Assembly (NCBI GenBank): GCA_963580455.1
Contig: OY756966.1
Span: 13,395,001-13,459,000 of the forward strand
Source of the DNA: Euonymus europaeus
Taxonomy: Eukaryota; Streptophyta; Magnoliopsida; Celastrales; Celastraceae
DNA: 64,000 nucleotides
Reading direction: 5' to 3'
Below are positions 26,582-41,040 of the stretch, one piece after another. The position numbers were made by a program, and so were the translations under genes. The first letter of the stretch is position 1, and each line of letters begins with the position of its first letter. Below the pieces are notes generated by a model. The model was not told the DNA's origin and searched no databases. It saw only the letters and a program-made list of their open reading frames with translations.

Positions 26582-29500
26582 TAGAAAGTTGGTTTTTTGG
26601 CATCGAAATAATGTAGGAAGCTTATACTCGAAAAATTTTACATAGAAGAACAATTAAAAGTCTATTCCGAGCAACTTTGATGGTCCGAAGTTGCACAACT
26701 CTCTCTATGGAGGAGCTTTTAACGGTTTTGTCCATTTGTCATAAAAAGTTGGTGTTTTGGCATCGAAATAATGTAGGAAGCTTATAGTCATAAAATTTGA
26801 CATAGATGAACAATAAAAAGTGTACATCGAGCAACTTTGATGGTCCGAAGTTGCTCAACTCTCTCTATGGAGGAGCTCTTAACGGTTTTGTCTATTTGTC
26901 ATAGAAAGTTGGTGTTTTGGTATCAAAATAATCTCTAAAGCTTATACTCGTAAAATTTGACATATGAGAACAATAAATATTATACACCGAGCAACATTCA
27001 TGGTCCGAAGTTGTTCAACTCTCTTTATGGAGGAGCTTTTAACGGTTTTGTCCATTTGTCGTAGAAAGTTGGTGTTTTGGCATCGAAATAATGTAGGAAG
27101 CTTATAGTCATAAAATTTGACATAGATGAACAATAAAAAGTGTACATCGAGCAACTTTGATGGTCCGAAGTTGCTCAACTCTCTCTATGGAGGAGCTCTT
27201 AACGGTTTTGTCTATTTGTCATAGAAAGTTGGTGTTTTGGTATCGAAATAATCTCTAAAGCTTATACTCGTAAAATTTGACATATGAGAACAATAAATAT
27301 TATACACCGAGCAACATTCATGGTCCGAAGTTGCTCAACTCTCTTTATGGAGGAGCTTTTAACGGTTTTGTCCATTTGTCATAGAAAGTTGGTGTTTTGG
27401 CATCGAAATAATGTAGGAAGCTTATACTCATAAAATTTGACATATAAGAACAATAGAAATTGTACACCGAGCAACTTTGATGGTCCGAAGTTGCTCAACT
27501 CTCTCTATGGAGGAGCTTTTAACGGTTTTGTCCATTTGTCATAGAAAGTTGGTGTTTTGGCATCGAAATAATGTAGGAAGCTTATAGTCGTAAAATTTGA
27601 CATAGAAGAATAATAAAAAGTGTACATCGAGCAACTTTGATGGTCCGAAGTTGCTCGAATCTCTCTATGGAGGAGCTCTTAACGGTTTTGTCTATTTGTC
27701 ATAGAAAGTTGGTGTTTTGGCTTCGAAATAATCTCTGAAGCTTATACTCGTAAAATTTGATATATGAGAACAATAAATATTATACACCGAGGAACTTCGA
27801 TGGTCCGAAGTTGCTCAACTCTCTTTATGGAGGAGCTTTAAACGGTTTTGTCCATTTGTCATAAAAAGTTGGTGTTTTGGCATCGAAATAATGTAGGAAG
27901 CTTATACTCGTAAAATTTGACATAGAAGAACAATAAAAAGTCTATCCCGAGCAACTTTGATAGTCCGAAGTTGCTCAACTCTCTCTATGGAGGAGCTTTT
28001 AACATTTTTGTCTATTTGTCGTAGAAAGTTGGTGTTTTGGCATCGAAATAATGTAGGAAGCTTATACTCGTAAAATTTGACAAAGAAGAACAACTAAAAT
28101 TCTATCCCGAGCAACTTTGATAGTCCGAAGTTGCTCAACTCTCTCTATGGAGGAGCTTTTAACGGTTTGTTCATATGTCAAAGAAAGTTGGTGTTTTGCC
28201 ATCGAAATAATTTAGGAAGCTTATACTCATAAAATTTGACGTATAAGAACAATAGAAATTGTACACCGAGCAACTTTGATGGTTCGAAGTTGCTCAACTC
28301 TCTCTATCGAGGAGCTTTTAACGTTTTTGTCCATTTGTCATAGAAAGTTGGTGTTTTGGACTCGAAATAATCTATGAAGCTTATACTCGTAAAATTTGAC
28401 ATAGAAGAACAACTAAAATTCTATCCCGACTAACTTTGATAGTCCGAAGTTGCTCAACTCTCTCTATGGAGGAGCTTTTAACGGTTTTGTCCATTTGTCA
28501 AAGAAAGTTGGTGTCTTGGCATCGAAATAATCTAGGAAGCCTATACTCATAAAATTTGACATATAAGAACAATAGAAATTGTACACCGAGCAACTTTGAT
28601 GGTTCGAAGTTGCTCAACTCTCTCTATGGAGGAGCTTTTAACGTTTTTGTCCATTTGTCATAGAAAGTTGGTGTTTTGGACTCGAAATAATCTATGAAAC
28701 TTATACTCGTAAAATTTGACATAGAAGAACAATTAAAAGTCTATCCCGAGCAACTTTAATAGTCCGAAGTTGCTCAACTCTCTCTATGGAGGAGCCTTTA
28801 ACGGTTTTGTCCATTTGTCATAGAAAATTGGTGTTTTGGCATCGAAATAATGTAGGAAGCTTATACTCGTAAAATTTGACATAGAACAACAATTAAAAGT
28901 CTATTCCGAGCAACTTTGATAGTCCGAAATTGCTCAACTCTCTCTATGGAGGAGCATTTAACGTTTTTGTGTATTTGTCACAGAAAGTTGGTGTTTTGGA
29001 CTCGAAATAATCTATGAAGCTTATACTCGTAAAATTTGACATAGAAGAACAATTAAAAGTCTATCCCGAGCAACTTTGATAGTTCGAAGTTGCTCAACTC
29101 TCTCTGTAGAGGAGCTTTTAACGGTTTTGTCTATTTGTCATAGAAAGTTGGTGTTTTGGCATCGAAATAAGATAGGAAGCTTATACTCATAAAATTTGAC
29201 ATAGAAGAACAATAAAAAGTGTACATCGAGCAACTTTCACAGTCCGAAGTTGCTCAACTCTCTCTATGGAGGAGCTTTTAACGGTTTTGTCTATTTGTCA
29301 TAGAAAGTTGGTTTTTTGGCATCGAAATAATGTAGGAAGCTTATACTCATAAAATTTGACATAGAAGAACAATTAAAAGTCTATTCCGACCAACTTTGAT
29401 AGTCCGAAATTTCTCAACTCTCTCTATGGAGGAGCTTTTAACGGTTTTGTCCATTTGTCATAGAAAGCTGGTGTTTTGGCATCGAAAAAATGTAGGAAGC

Positions 29501-32500
29501 TTATACTCGTAAAGTTTGACATAGAAGAACAATAAAAAGTCTATCCCGAACAACTTTGATAGTCCGAAGTTGCTCAACTCTCTCTATGGAGGAGCTTTTA
29601 ACTGTTTTGTCTATTTGTCATAGAAAATTGGTGTTTTGGCATCGAAATAATGTAGGAAGCTTATAATCGTAAAATTTGACATAGCAGAACAATAAAAAGT
29701 CTATCCCGAGGAACTTTCACAGTCTGAAGTTGCTCAACTCTCTCTATGGAGGAGCTTTTAACGGTTTTGTCCATTTGTCAAAGAAAGTTGGTGTTTTGGC
29801 ATCGAAATAATCTCTGAAGCTTATACTCGTAAAATTTGACATATGAGAACAATAGAAATTGTACAACGAGCAACTTTGATGGTCCGAAGTTGCTCAACTC
29901 TCTCTATGGAGGAGCTTTTAACGGTTTTTTCCATTTGTCATAGAAAATTGGTGTTTTGGCATCGAAATAATGTAGGAAGCTTATACTCGTAAAATTTGAC
30001 ATAGAAGAACAATTAAAAGTCTATCCCGAGCAACTTTGATAGTCCGAAGTTGCTCAACTCTCTCTTTGGAGGAGCTTTTAACGTTTTTGTCCATTTGTCA
30101 TTGAAAGTTGGTTTTTTTGCATCGAAATATTGTAGGAAGCTTATACTCGTAAAATTTGACATATGAGAACAATAAAAAGTCTATCCCGAGCAACTTTGAT
30201 AGTCCGAAGTTGCTCAACTCTCTCTATCGGGGAGCTTTTAACATTTTTGTCTATTTGTCATAGAAAGTTGGTGTTTTGGCATCGAAATAATGTTGGAAGC
30301 TTATACTCGTAAAATTTGACATAGAAGAACAACTAAAATTCTATCCCGAGCAACTTTGATAGTCCGAAGTTGCTCAACTCTCTTTATGGAGGAGCTTTAA
30401 ACGGTTTTGTCCATTTGTCATAAAAAGTTGGTGTTTTGGCATCGAAATAATGTAGGAAGCTTATACTCGTAAAATTTGACATAGAAGAACAATAAAAAGT
30501 CTATCCCGAGCAACTTTGATAGTCCGAATTTGCTCAACTCTCTCTATGGAGGAGCTTTTAACATTTTTGTCTATTTGTCATAGAAAGTTGGTGTTTTGGC
30601 ATCGAAATAATGTAGGAAGCTTATACTCGTAAAATTTGACATAAAAGAACAACTAAAATTCTATCCCGAGCAACTTTGATAGTCCGAAGTTGCTCAACTC
30701 TCTCTATGGAGGAGCTTTTAACGGTTTTGTCCATTTGTCAAAGAAAGTTGGTGTTTTGGCATCGAAATAATTTAGGAAGCTTATACTCATAAAATTTGAC
30801 ATATAAGAACGATAGAAATTGTACACCGAGCAACTTTGATGGTTCGAAGTTGCTGAACTCTCTCTATGGAGGAGCTTTTAACGTTTTTGTCCATTTGTCA
30901 TAGAAAGTTGGTTTTTTGGCATCGAAATAATGTAGGAAGCTTATACTCGAAAAATTTTACATAGAAGAACAATTAAAAGTCTATTCCGAGCAACTTTGAT
31001 GGTCCGAAGTTGCACAACTCTCTCTATGGAGGAGCTTTTAACGGTTTTGTCCATTTGTCATAAAAAGTTGGTGTTTTGGCATCGAAATAATGTAGGAAGC
31101 TTATAGTCATAAAATTTGACATAGATGAACAATAAAAAGTGTACATCGAGCAACTTTGATGGTCCGAAGTTGCTCAACTCTCTCTATGGAGGAGCTCTTA
31201 ACGGTTTTGTCTATTTGTCATAGAAAGTTGGTGTTTTGGTATCGAAATAATCTCTAAAGCTTATACTCGAAAAATTTGACATATGAGAACAATAAATATT
31301 ATACACCGAGCAACATTCATGGTCCGAAGTTGCTCTACTCTCTTTATGGAGGAGCTTTTAACGGTTTTGTCCATTTGTCATAGAAAGTTGGTGTTTTGGC
31401 ATCGAAATAATGTAGGAAGCTTATACTCATAAAATTTGACATATAAGAACAATAGAAATTGTACACCGAGCAACTTTGATGGTCCGAAGTTGCTCAACTC
31501 TCTCTATGGAGGAGCTTTTAACGGTTTTGTCCATTTGTCATAGAAAGTTGGTGTTTTGGCATCGAAGTAATGTAGGAAGCTTATAGTCGTAAAATTTGAC
31601 ATAGAAGAATAATAAAAAGTGTACATCGAGCAACTTTGATGGTCCGAAGTTGCTCAAATCTCTCTATGGAGGAGCTCTTAACGGTTTTGTCTATTTGTCA
31701 TAGAAAGTTGGTGTTTTGGCTTCGAAATAATCTCTGAAGCTTATACTCGTAAAATTTGATATATGAGAACAATAAATATTATACACCGAGGAACTTCGAT
31801 GGTCCGAAGTTGCTCAACTCTCTTTATGGAGGAGCTTTAAACGGTTTTGTCCATTTGTCATAAAAAGTTGGTGTTTTGGCATCGAAATAATGTAGGAAGC
31901 TTATACTCGTAAAATTTGACATAGAAGAACAATAAAAAGTCTATCCCGAGCAACTTTGATAGTCCGAAGTTGCTCAACTCTCTCTATGGAGGAGCTTTTA
32001 ACATTTTTGTCTATTTGTCGTAGAAAGTTGGTGTTTTGGCATCGAAATAATGTAGGAAGCTTATACTCGTAAAATTTGACAAAGAAGAACAACTAAAATT
32101 CTATCCCGAGCAACTTTGATAGTCCGAAGTTGCTCAACTCTCTCTATGGAGGAGCTTTTAACGGTTTGTTCATTTGTCAAAGAAAGTTGGTGTTTTGGCA
32201 TCGAAATAATTTAGGAAGCTTATACTCATAAAATTTGACGTATAAGAACAATAGAAATTGTACACCGAGCAACTTTGATGGTTCGAAGTTGCTCAACTCT
32301 CTCTATGGAGGAGCTTTTAACGTTTTTGTCCATTTGTCATAGAAAGTTGGTGTTTTGGACTCGAAATAATCTATGAAGCTTATACTCGTAAAATTTGACA
32401 TAGAAGAACAACTAAAATTCTATCCCGACTAACTTTGATAGTTCGAAGTTGCTAAACTCTCTCTATGAAGGAGCTTTTAACGGTTTTGTCCATTTGTCAA

Positions 32501-33100
32501 AGAAAGTTGGTGTTTTGGCATCGAAATAATCTAGGAAGCCTATACTCATAAAATTTGACATATAAGAACAATAGAAATTGTACACCGAGCAACTTTGATG
32601 GTTCGAAGTTGCTCAACTCTCTCTATGGAGGAGCTTTTAACGTTTTTGTCCATTTGTCATAGAAAGTTGGTGTTTTGGACTCGAAATAATCTATGAAGCT
32701 TATACTCGTAAAATTTGACATAGAAGAACAATTAAAAGTCTATCCCGAGCAACTTTAATAGTCCGAAGTTGCTCAACTCTCTCTATGGAGTAGCCTTTAA
32801 CGGTTTTGTCCATTTGTCATAGAAAATTGGTGTTTTGGCATCGAAATAATGTAGGATGCTTATACTCGTAAAATTTGACATAGAACAACAATTAAAAGTC
32901 TATTCCGAGCAACTTTGATAGTCCGAAATTGCTCAACTCTCTCTATGGAGGAGCATTTAACGTTTTTGTGTATTTGTCACAGAAAGTTGGTGTTTTGGAC
33001 TCGAAATAATCTATGAAGCTTATACTCGTAAAATTTGACATAGAAGAACAATTAAAAGTCTATCCCGAGCAACTTTGATAGTCCGAAGTTGCTCAACTCT
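26582..33100. repeat. Higher-order repeat: about 27-monomer block, two copies with internal monomer gain or loss
   Basis: The block starting at 26582 recurs from 30901 (offset 4319 bp). The offset drops to 3999 bp after about 27200 because the first copy contains an extra two-monomer duplication (the TCTCTAAAG / CAACATTCA monomers at about 26881 and 27201). A shared one-base deletion (ACGGTTTGTTC at 28162 and 32161) ties the copies together. Copy 2 stops matching near 33120 and joins sequence equivalent to about 29820 onward, a further jump of about four monomers. Confidence 0.82.
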
Positions 33101-33120
33101 CTCTGTAGAGGAGCTTTTAA

Positions 33121-36100
33121 CGGTTTTGTCCATTTGTCATAGAAAGTTGGTGTTTTGGCATGGAAATAATGTAGGAAGCTTATACTCGTAAAATTTGACA
33201 TATGAGAACAATAGAAATTGTACAACGAGCAACTTTGATGGTCCGAAGTTGCTCAACTCTCTCTATGGAGGAGCTTTTAACGGTTTTTTCCATTTGTCAT
33301 AGAAAATTGGTGTTTTGGCATCGAAATAATGTAGGAAGCTTATACTCGTAAAATTTGACATAGAAGAACAATTAAAAGTCTATCCCGAGCAACTTTGATA
33401 GTCCGAAGTTGCTCAACTCTCTCTTTGGAGGAGCTTTTAACGTTTTTGTCCATTTGTCATTGAAAGTTGGTTTTTTTGCATCGAAATATTGTAGGAAGCT
33501 TATACTCGTAAAATTTGACATATGAGAACAATAAAAAGTCTATCCCGAGCAACTTTGATAGTCCGAAGTTGCTCAACTCTCTCTATCGGGGAGCTTTTAA
33601 CATTTTTGTCTATTTGTCATAGAAAGTTGGTGTTTTGGCATCGAAATAATGTAGGAAGCTTATACTCGTAAAATTTGACATAGAAGAACAACTAAAATTC
33701 TATCCCGAGCAACTTTGATAGTCCGAAGTTGCTCAACTCTCTTTATGGAGGAGCTTTAAACGGTTTTGTCCATTTGTCATAAAAAGTTGGTGTTTTGGCA
33801 TCGAAATAATGTAGGAAGCTTATACTCGTAAAATTTGACATAGAAGAACAATAAAAAGTCTATCCCGAGCAACTTTGATAGTCCGAAGTCGCTCAACTCT
33901 CTCTATGGAGGAGCTTTTAACATTTTTGTCTATTTGTCATAGAAAGTTGGTGTTTTGGCATCGAAATAATGTGGGAAGCTTATACTCGTAAAATTTGACA
34001 TAGAAGAACAACTAAAATTCTATCCCGAGCAACTTTGATAGTCCGAAGTTGCTCAACTCTTTTTATGGAGGAGCTTTAAACGGTTTTGTCCATTTGTCAT
34101 AAAAAGTTGGTGTTTTGGCATCGAAATAATGTAGGAAGCTTATACTCGTAAAATTTGACATAGAAGAACAATAAAAAGTCTATCCCGAGCAACTTTGATA
34201 GTCCGAAGTTGCTCAACTCTCTCTATGGAGGAGCTTTTAACATTTTTGTCTATTTGTCATAGAAAGTTGGTGTTTTGGCATCGAAATAATGTAGGAAGCT
34301 TATACTCGTAAAATTTGACATAGAAGAACAACTAAAATTCTATCCCGAGCAACTTTGATAGTCCGAAGTTGCTCAACTCTCTCTATGGAGGAGCTTTTAA
34401 CGGTTTTGTCCATTTGTCAAAGAAAGTTGGTGTTTTGGCATCGAAATAATTTAGGAAGCTTATACTCATAAAATTTGACATATAAGAACGATAGAAATTG
34501 TACACCGAGCAACTTTGATGGTTCGAAGTTGCTCAACTCTCTCTATGGAGGAGCTTTTAACGTTTTTGTCCATTTGTCATAGAAAGTTAGTGTTTTGGAC
34601 TCGAAATAATCTATGAAGCTTATACTCGTAAAATTTGACATAAAAGAACAACTAAAATTCTATCCCGACTAACTTTGATAGTCCGAAGTTGCTCAACTCT
34701 CTCTATGGAGGAGCTTTTAACGGTTTTGTCCATTTGTCAAAGAAAGTTGGTGTTTTGGCATCGAAATAATCTAGGAAGCTTATACTCATAAAATTTGACA
34801 TATAAGAACTATAGAAATTGTACACCGAGCAACTTTGATGGTTCGAAGTTGCTCAGCTCTCTCTATGGAGGAGCTTTTAACGTTTTTGTCCATTTGTCAT
34901 AGAAAGTTGGTGTTTTGGACTCGAAATAATCTATGAAGCTTATACTCGTAAAATTTGACATAGAAGAACAATTAAAAGTCTATCCCGAGCAACTTTAATA
35001 GTCCGAAGTTGCTCAACTCTCTCTATGGAGTAGCCTTTAACGGTTTTGTCCATTTGTCATAGAAAATTGCTGTTTTGGCATCGAAATAATGTAGGATGCT
35101 TATACTCGTAAAATTTGACATAGAACAACAATTAAAAGTCTATTCCGAGCAACTTTGATAGTCCGAAATTGCTCAACTCTCTCTATGGAGGAGCATTTAA
35201 CGTTTTTGTGTATTTGTCACAGAAAGTTGGTGTTTTGGACTCGAAATAATCTATGAAGCTTATACTCGTAAAATTTGACATAGAAGAACAATTAAAAGTC
35301 TATCCCGAGCAACTTTGATAGTCCGAAGTTGCTCAACTCTCTCTGTAGAGGAGCTTTTAACGGTTTTGTCTATTTGTCATAGAAAGTTGGTGTTTTGGCA
35401 TGGAAATAATGTAGGAAGCTTATACTCGTAAAATTTGACATATGAGAACAATAGAAATTGTACAACGAGCAACTTTGATGGTCCGAAGTTGCTCAACTCT
35501 CTCTATGGAGGAGCTTTTAACGGTTTTTTCCATTTGTCATAGAAAATTGTTGTTTTGGCATCGAAATAATGTAGGAAGCTTATACTCGTAAAATTTGACA
35601 TAGAAGAACAATTAAAAGTCTATCCCGAGCAACTTTGATAGTCCGAAGTTGCTCAACTCTCTCTTTGGAGGAGCTTTTAACGTTTTTGTCCATTTGTCAT
35701 TGAAATTTGGTTTTTTTGCATCGAAATATTGTAGGAAGCTTATACTCGTAAAATTTGACATATGAGAACAATAAAAAGTCTATCCCGAGCAACTTTGATA
35801 GTCCGAAGTTGCTCAACTCTCTCTATCGGGGAGCTTTTAACATTTTTGTCTATTTGTCATAGAAAGTTGGTGTTTTGGCATCGAAATAATGTAGGAAGCT
35901 TATACTCGTAAAATTTGACATAGAAGAACAACTAAAATTCTATCCCGAGCAACTTTGATAGTCCGAAGTTGCTCAACTCTCTTTATGGAGGAGCTTTAAA
36001 CGGTTTTGTCCATTTGTCATAAAAAGTTGGTGTTTTGGCATCGAAATAATGTAGGAAGCTTATACTCGTAAAATTTGACATAGAAGAACAATAAAAAGTC

Positions 36101-37000
36101 TATCCCGAGCAACTTTGATAGTCCGAAGTTGCTCAACTCTCTCTATGGAGGAGCTTTTAACATTTTTGTCTATTTGTCATAGAAAGTTGGTGTTTTGGCA
36201 TCGAAATAATGTAGGAAGCTTATACTCGTAAAATTTGACATAGAAGAACAACTAAAATTCTATCCCGAGCAACTTTGATAGTCCGAAGTTGCTCAACTCT
36301 CTCTATGGAGGAGCTTTTAACGGTTTTGTCCATTTGTCAAAGAAAGTTGGTGTTTTGGCATCGAAATAATTTAGGAAGCTTATACTCATAAAATTTGACA
36401 TATAAGAACGATAGAAATTGTACACCGAGCAACTTTGATGGTTCGAAGTTGCTCAACTCTCTCTATGGAGGAGCTTTTAACGTTTTTGTCCATTTGTCAT
36501 AGAAAGTTGGTGTTTTGGACTCGAAATAATCTATGAAGCTTATACTCGTAAAATTTGACATAAAAGAACAACTAAAATTCTATCCCGACTAACTTTGATA
36601 GTCCGAAGTTGCTCAACTCTCTCTATGGAGGAGCTTTTAACGGTTTTGTCCATTTGTCAAAGAAAGTTGGTGTTTTGGCATCGAAATAATCTAGGAAGCT
36701 TATACTCATAAAATTTGACATATAAGAACTATAGAAATTGTACACCGAGAAACTTTGATGGTTCGAAGTTGCTCAGCTCTCTCTATGGAGGAGCTTTTAA
36801 CGTTTTTGTCCATTTGTCATAGAAAGTTGGTGTTTTGGACTCGAAATAATCTATGAAGCTTATACTCGTAAAATTTGACATAGAAGAACAATTGAAAGTC
36901 TATCCCGAGCAACTTTAATAGTCCGAAATTGCTCAACTCTCTCTATGGAGGAGCCTTTAACGGTTTTGTCCATTTGTCATAGAAAGTTGGTGTTTTGGCA
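33121..37000. repeat. Higher-order repeat: 12/14-monomer blocks
   Basis: TGGAAATAAT variants at 33161 and 35401 mark copies at an offset of 2240 bp (14 monomers). After about 34380 the offset becomes 1920 bp (12 monomers), because the first copy carries an extra two-monomer unit (34061-34380, a near copy of 33741-34060). Shared markers are CTCTATCGGGGAGC, CTCTTTGGAGG and ATAAGAACGATAG. Confidence 0.78.
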
Positions 37001-40000
37001 TGGAAATAATGTAGGAAGCTTATACTCGTAAAATTTGACATAGAACAACAATTAAAAGTCTATTCCGAGCAACTTTGATAGTCCGAAATTGCTCAACTCT
37101 CTCTATGGAGGAGCATTTAACGTTTTTTTGTATTTGTCATAGAAAGTTGGTGTTTTGGACTCGAAATAATCTATGAAGCTTATACTCGCAAAATTTGACA
37201 TCGAAGATCAATTAGAAGTCTATCCCGAGCAACTTTGATAGTCCGAAGTTGCTCAACTCTCTCTGTAGAGGAGCTTTTAACAGTTTTGTCTATTTGTCAT
37301 AGAAAGTTGGTGTTTTGGCATCGAAATAAGGTAGGAAGCTTATACTCATAAAATTTGACATAGAAGAACAATAAAAAGTGTACATCGAGCAACTTTCACA
37401 GTCCGAAGTTGCTCAACTCTCTCTATGGAGGAGCTTTTAACGGTTTTGTCTATTTGTCATAGAAAGTTGGTTTTTTGGCATCGAAATAATGTAGGAAGCT
37501 TATACTCATAAAATTTGACATAGAAGAACAATTAAAAGTCTATTCCGACCAACTTTGATAGTCCGAAGTTTCTCAACTCTCTCTATGGAGGAGCTTTTAA
37601 CGGTTTTGTCCATTTGTCATAGAAAGCTGGTGTTTTGGCATCGAAAAAATGTAGGAAGCTTATACTCGTAAAGTTTGACATAGAAGAACAATAAAAAGTC
37701 TATCCCGAACAACTTTGATAGTCCGAAGTTGCTCAACTCTCTCTATGGAGGTGCTTTTAACTGTTTTGTCTATTTGTCATAGAAAGTTGGTGTTTTGGCA
37801 TCGAAATAATGTAGGAAGCTTATAATCGTAAAATTTGACATAGCAGAACAATAAAAAGTCTATCCCGAGCAACTTTCACAGTCTGAAGTTGCTCAACTCT
37901 CTCTATGGAGGAGCTTTTAACGGTTTTGTCCATTTGTCAAAGAAAGTTGGTGTTTTGGCATCGAAATAATCTCTGAAGCTTATACTCGTAAAATTTGACA
38001 TATGAGAACAATAGAAATTGTACAACGAGCAACTTTGATGGTCCAAAGTTGCTCAACTCTCTCTATGGAGGAGCTTTTAACGGTTTTTTCCATTTGTCAT
38101 AGAAAATTGGTGTTTTGGCATCGAAATAATGTAGGAAGCTTATACTCGTAAAATTTGACATAGAAGAACAATTAAAAGTCTATCCCGAGCAACTTTGATA
38201 GTCCGAAGTTGCTCAACTCTCTCTTTGGAGGAGCTTTTAACGTTTTTGTCCATTTGTCATTGAAAGTTGGTTTTTTTGCATCGAAATAATGTAGGAAGCT
38301 TATACTCGTAAAATTTAACATATGAGAACAATAAAAAGTCTATCCCGAGCAACTTTGATAGTCCGAAGTTGCTCAACTCTCTCTATCGGGGAGCTTTTAA
38401 AATTTTTGTCTATTTGTCATAGAAAGTTGGTGTTTTGGCATCGAAATAATGTAGGAAGCTTATACTCGTAAAATTTGACATAGAAGAACAACTAAAATTC
38501 AATCCCGAGCAACTTTGATAGTCCGAAGTTGCTCAACTCTCTTTATGGAGGAGCTTTAAACGGTTTTGTCCATTTGTCATAAAAAATTGGTGTTTTGGCA
38601 TCGAAATAATGTAGGAAGCTTATACTCGTAAAATTTGACATAGAAGAACAATAAAAAGTCTATCCCGAGCAACTTTGATAGTCCGAAGTTGCTCAACTCT
38701 CTCTATGGAGGAGCTTTTATCATTTTTGTCTATTTATCATAAAAAGTTGGTGTTTTGGCATCGAAATAATGTAGGAAGCTTATACTCGTAAAATTTGACA
38801 TAGAAGAACAACTAAAATTCTATCCCGAGCAACTTTGATAGTCCGAAGTTGCTCAACTCTCTCTATGGAGGAGCTTTTAACGGTTTTGTCCATTTGTCAA
38901 AGAAAGTTGGTGTTTTGGCATCGAAATAATTTAGGAAGCTTATACTCATAAAATTTGACATATAAAAACGATAGAAATTGTACACCGAGCAACTTTGATG
39001 GTTCGAAGTTGCTCAACTCTCTCTATGGAGGAGCTTTTAACGTTTTTGTCCATTTGTCATAGAAATTTGGTGTTTTGGACTCGAAATAATCTATGAAGCT
39101 TATACTCGTAAAATTTGACATAAAAGAACAACTAAAATTCTATCCCGACTAACTTTGATAGTCCGAAGTTGCTCAACTCTCTCTATGGAGGAGCTTTTAA
39201 CGGTTTTGTCCATTTGTCAAAGAAAGTTGTTGTTTTGGCATCGAAATAATCTAGGAAGCTTATACTCATAAAATTTGACATATAAGAACTATAGAAATTG
39301 TACACCGAGCAACTTTGATGGTTCGAAGTTGCTCAGCTCTCTCTATGGAGGAGCTTTTAACGTTTTTGTCCATTTGTCATAGAAAGTTGGTGTTTTGGAC
39401 TCGAAATAATCTATGAAGCTTATACTCGTAAAATTTGACATAGAAGAACAATTAAAAGTCTATCCCGAGCAACTTTAATAGTCCGAAATTGCTCAACTCT
39501 CTCTATGGAGGAGCCTTTAACGGTTTTGTCCATTTGTCATAGAAAGTTGGTGTTTTGGCATGGAAATAATGTAGGAAGCTTATACTCGTAAAATTTGACA
39601 TAGAACAACAATTAAAAGTCTATTCCGAGCAACTTTGATAGTCCGAAATTGCTCAACTCTCTCTATGGAGGAGCATTTAACGTTTTTGTGTATTTGTCAT
39701 AGAAAGTTGGTGTTTTGGACTCGAAATAATCTATGAAGCTTATACTCGCAAAATTTGACATCGAAGAACAATTAGAAGTCTATCCCGAGCAACTTTGATA
39801 GTCCGAAGTTGCTCAACTCTCTCTGTAGAGGAGCTTTTAACGGTTTTGTCTATTTGTCATAGAAAGTTGGTGTTTTGGCATCGAAATAAGGTAGGAAGCT
39901 TATACTCATAAAATTTGACATAGAAGAACAATAAAAAGTGTACATCGAGCAACTTTCACAGTCCGAAGTTGCTCAACTCTCTCTATGGAGGAGCTTTTAA

Positions 40001-41040
40001 CGGTTTTGTCTATTTGTCATAGAAAGTTGGTTTTTTGGCATCGAAATAATGTAGGAAGCTTATACTCATAAAATTTGACATAGAAGAACAATTAAAAGTC
40101 TATTCCGACCTACTTTGATAGTCCGAAGTTTCTCAACTCTCTCTATGGAGGAGCTTTTAACGGTTTTGTCCATTTGTCATAGAAAGCTGGTGTTTTGGCA
40201 TCGAAAAAATGTAGGAAGCTTATACTCGTAAAGTTTGACATAGAAGAACAATAAAAAGTCTATCCCGAACAACTTTGATAGTCCGAAGTTGCTCAACTCT
40301 CTCTATGGAGGAGCTTTTAACTGTTTTGTCTATTTGTCATAGAAAGTTGGTGTTTTGGCATCGAAATAATGTAGGAAGCTTATAATCGTAAAATTTGACA
40401 TAGCAGAACAATAAAAAGTCTATCCCGAGCAACTTTCACAGTCTGAAGTTGCTCAACTCTCTCTATGGAGGAGCTTTTAACGGTTTTGTCCATTTGTCAA
40501 AGAAAGTTGGTGTTTTGGCATCGAAATAATCTCTGAAGCTTATACTCGTAAAATTTGACATATGAGAACAATAGAAATTGTACAACGAGCAACTTTGATG
40601 GTCCGAAGTTGCTCAACTCTCTCTATGGAGGAGCTTTTAACGGTTTTTTCCATTTGTCATAGAAAATTGGTGTTTTGGCATCGAAATAATGTAGGAAGCT
40701 TATACTCGTAAAATTTGACATAGAAGAACAATTAAAAGTCTATCCCGAGCAACTTTGATAGTCCGAAGTTGCTCAACTCTCTCTTTGGAGGAGCTTTTAA
40801 CGTTTTTGTCCATTTGTCATTGAAAGTTGGTTTTTTTGCATCGAAATAATGTAGGAAGCTTATACTCGTAAAATTTGACATATGAGAACAATAAAAAGTC
40901 TATCCCGAGCAACTTTGATGGTTCGAAGTTGCTCAGCTCTCTCTATGGAGGAGCTTTTAACGGTTTTGTCCATTTGTCATAGAAAGTTGGTGTTTTGGCA
41001 TCGAAATAATGTAGGAAGCTTATACTCGTAAAATTTTACA
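35981..41040. repeat. Higher-order repeat: 16-monomer tandem duplication (offset 2560 bp)
   Basis: Blocks 35981-38540 and 38541 onward share monomer order. Examples are TTTATGGAGGAGCTTTAAACGG at 35981, 38541 and 41101, TGGAAATAAT at 37001 and 39561, and the ATTAGAAGTC monomer near 37211 and 39771. The second copy departs near 40920. Part of the first (38061-38870, including the rare TTTTAAAATTTTTGTC variant at 38395) reappears at 41901-42710, an offset of 3840 bp. The array from 43521 up to the retrotransposon follows the order of 39361-40223. Confidence 0.82.

Noticed and set aside
26942..28093. Minus-strand frames of 63-78 codons inside the satellite (also at 31901, 57384, 59470 and 63310)
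   Set aside because: They are satellite monomers read through where a chance substitution removed a stop. They repeat the same residues every 160 bp, drift in frame (160 is not a multiple of three) and lack any gene context.
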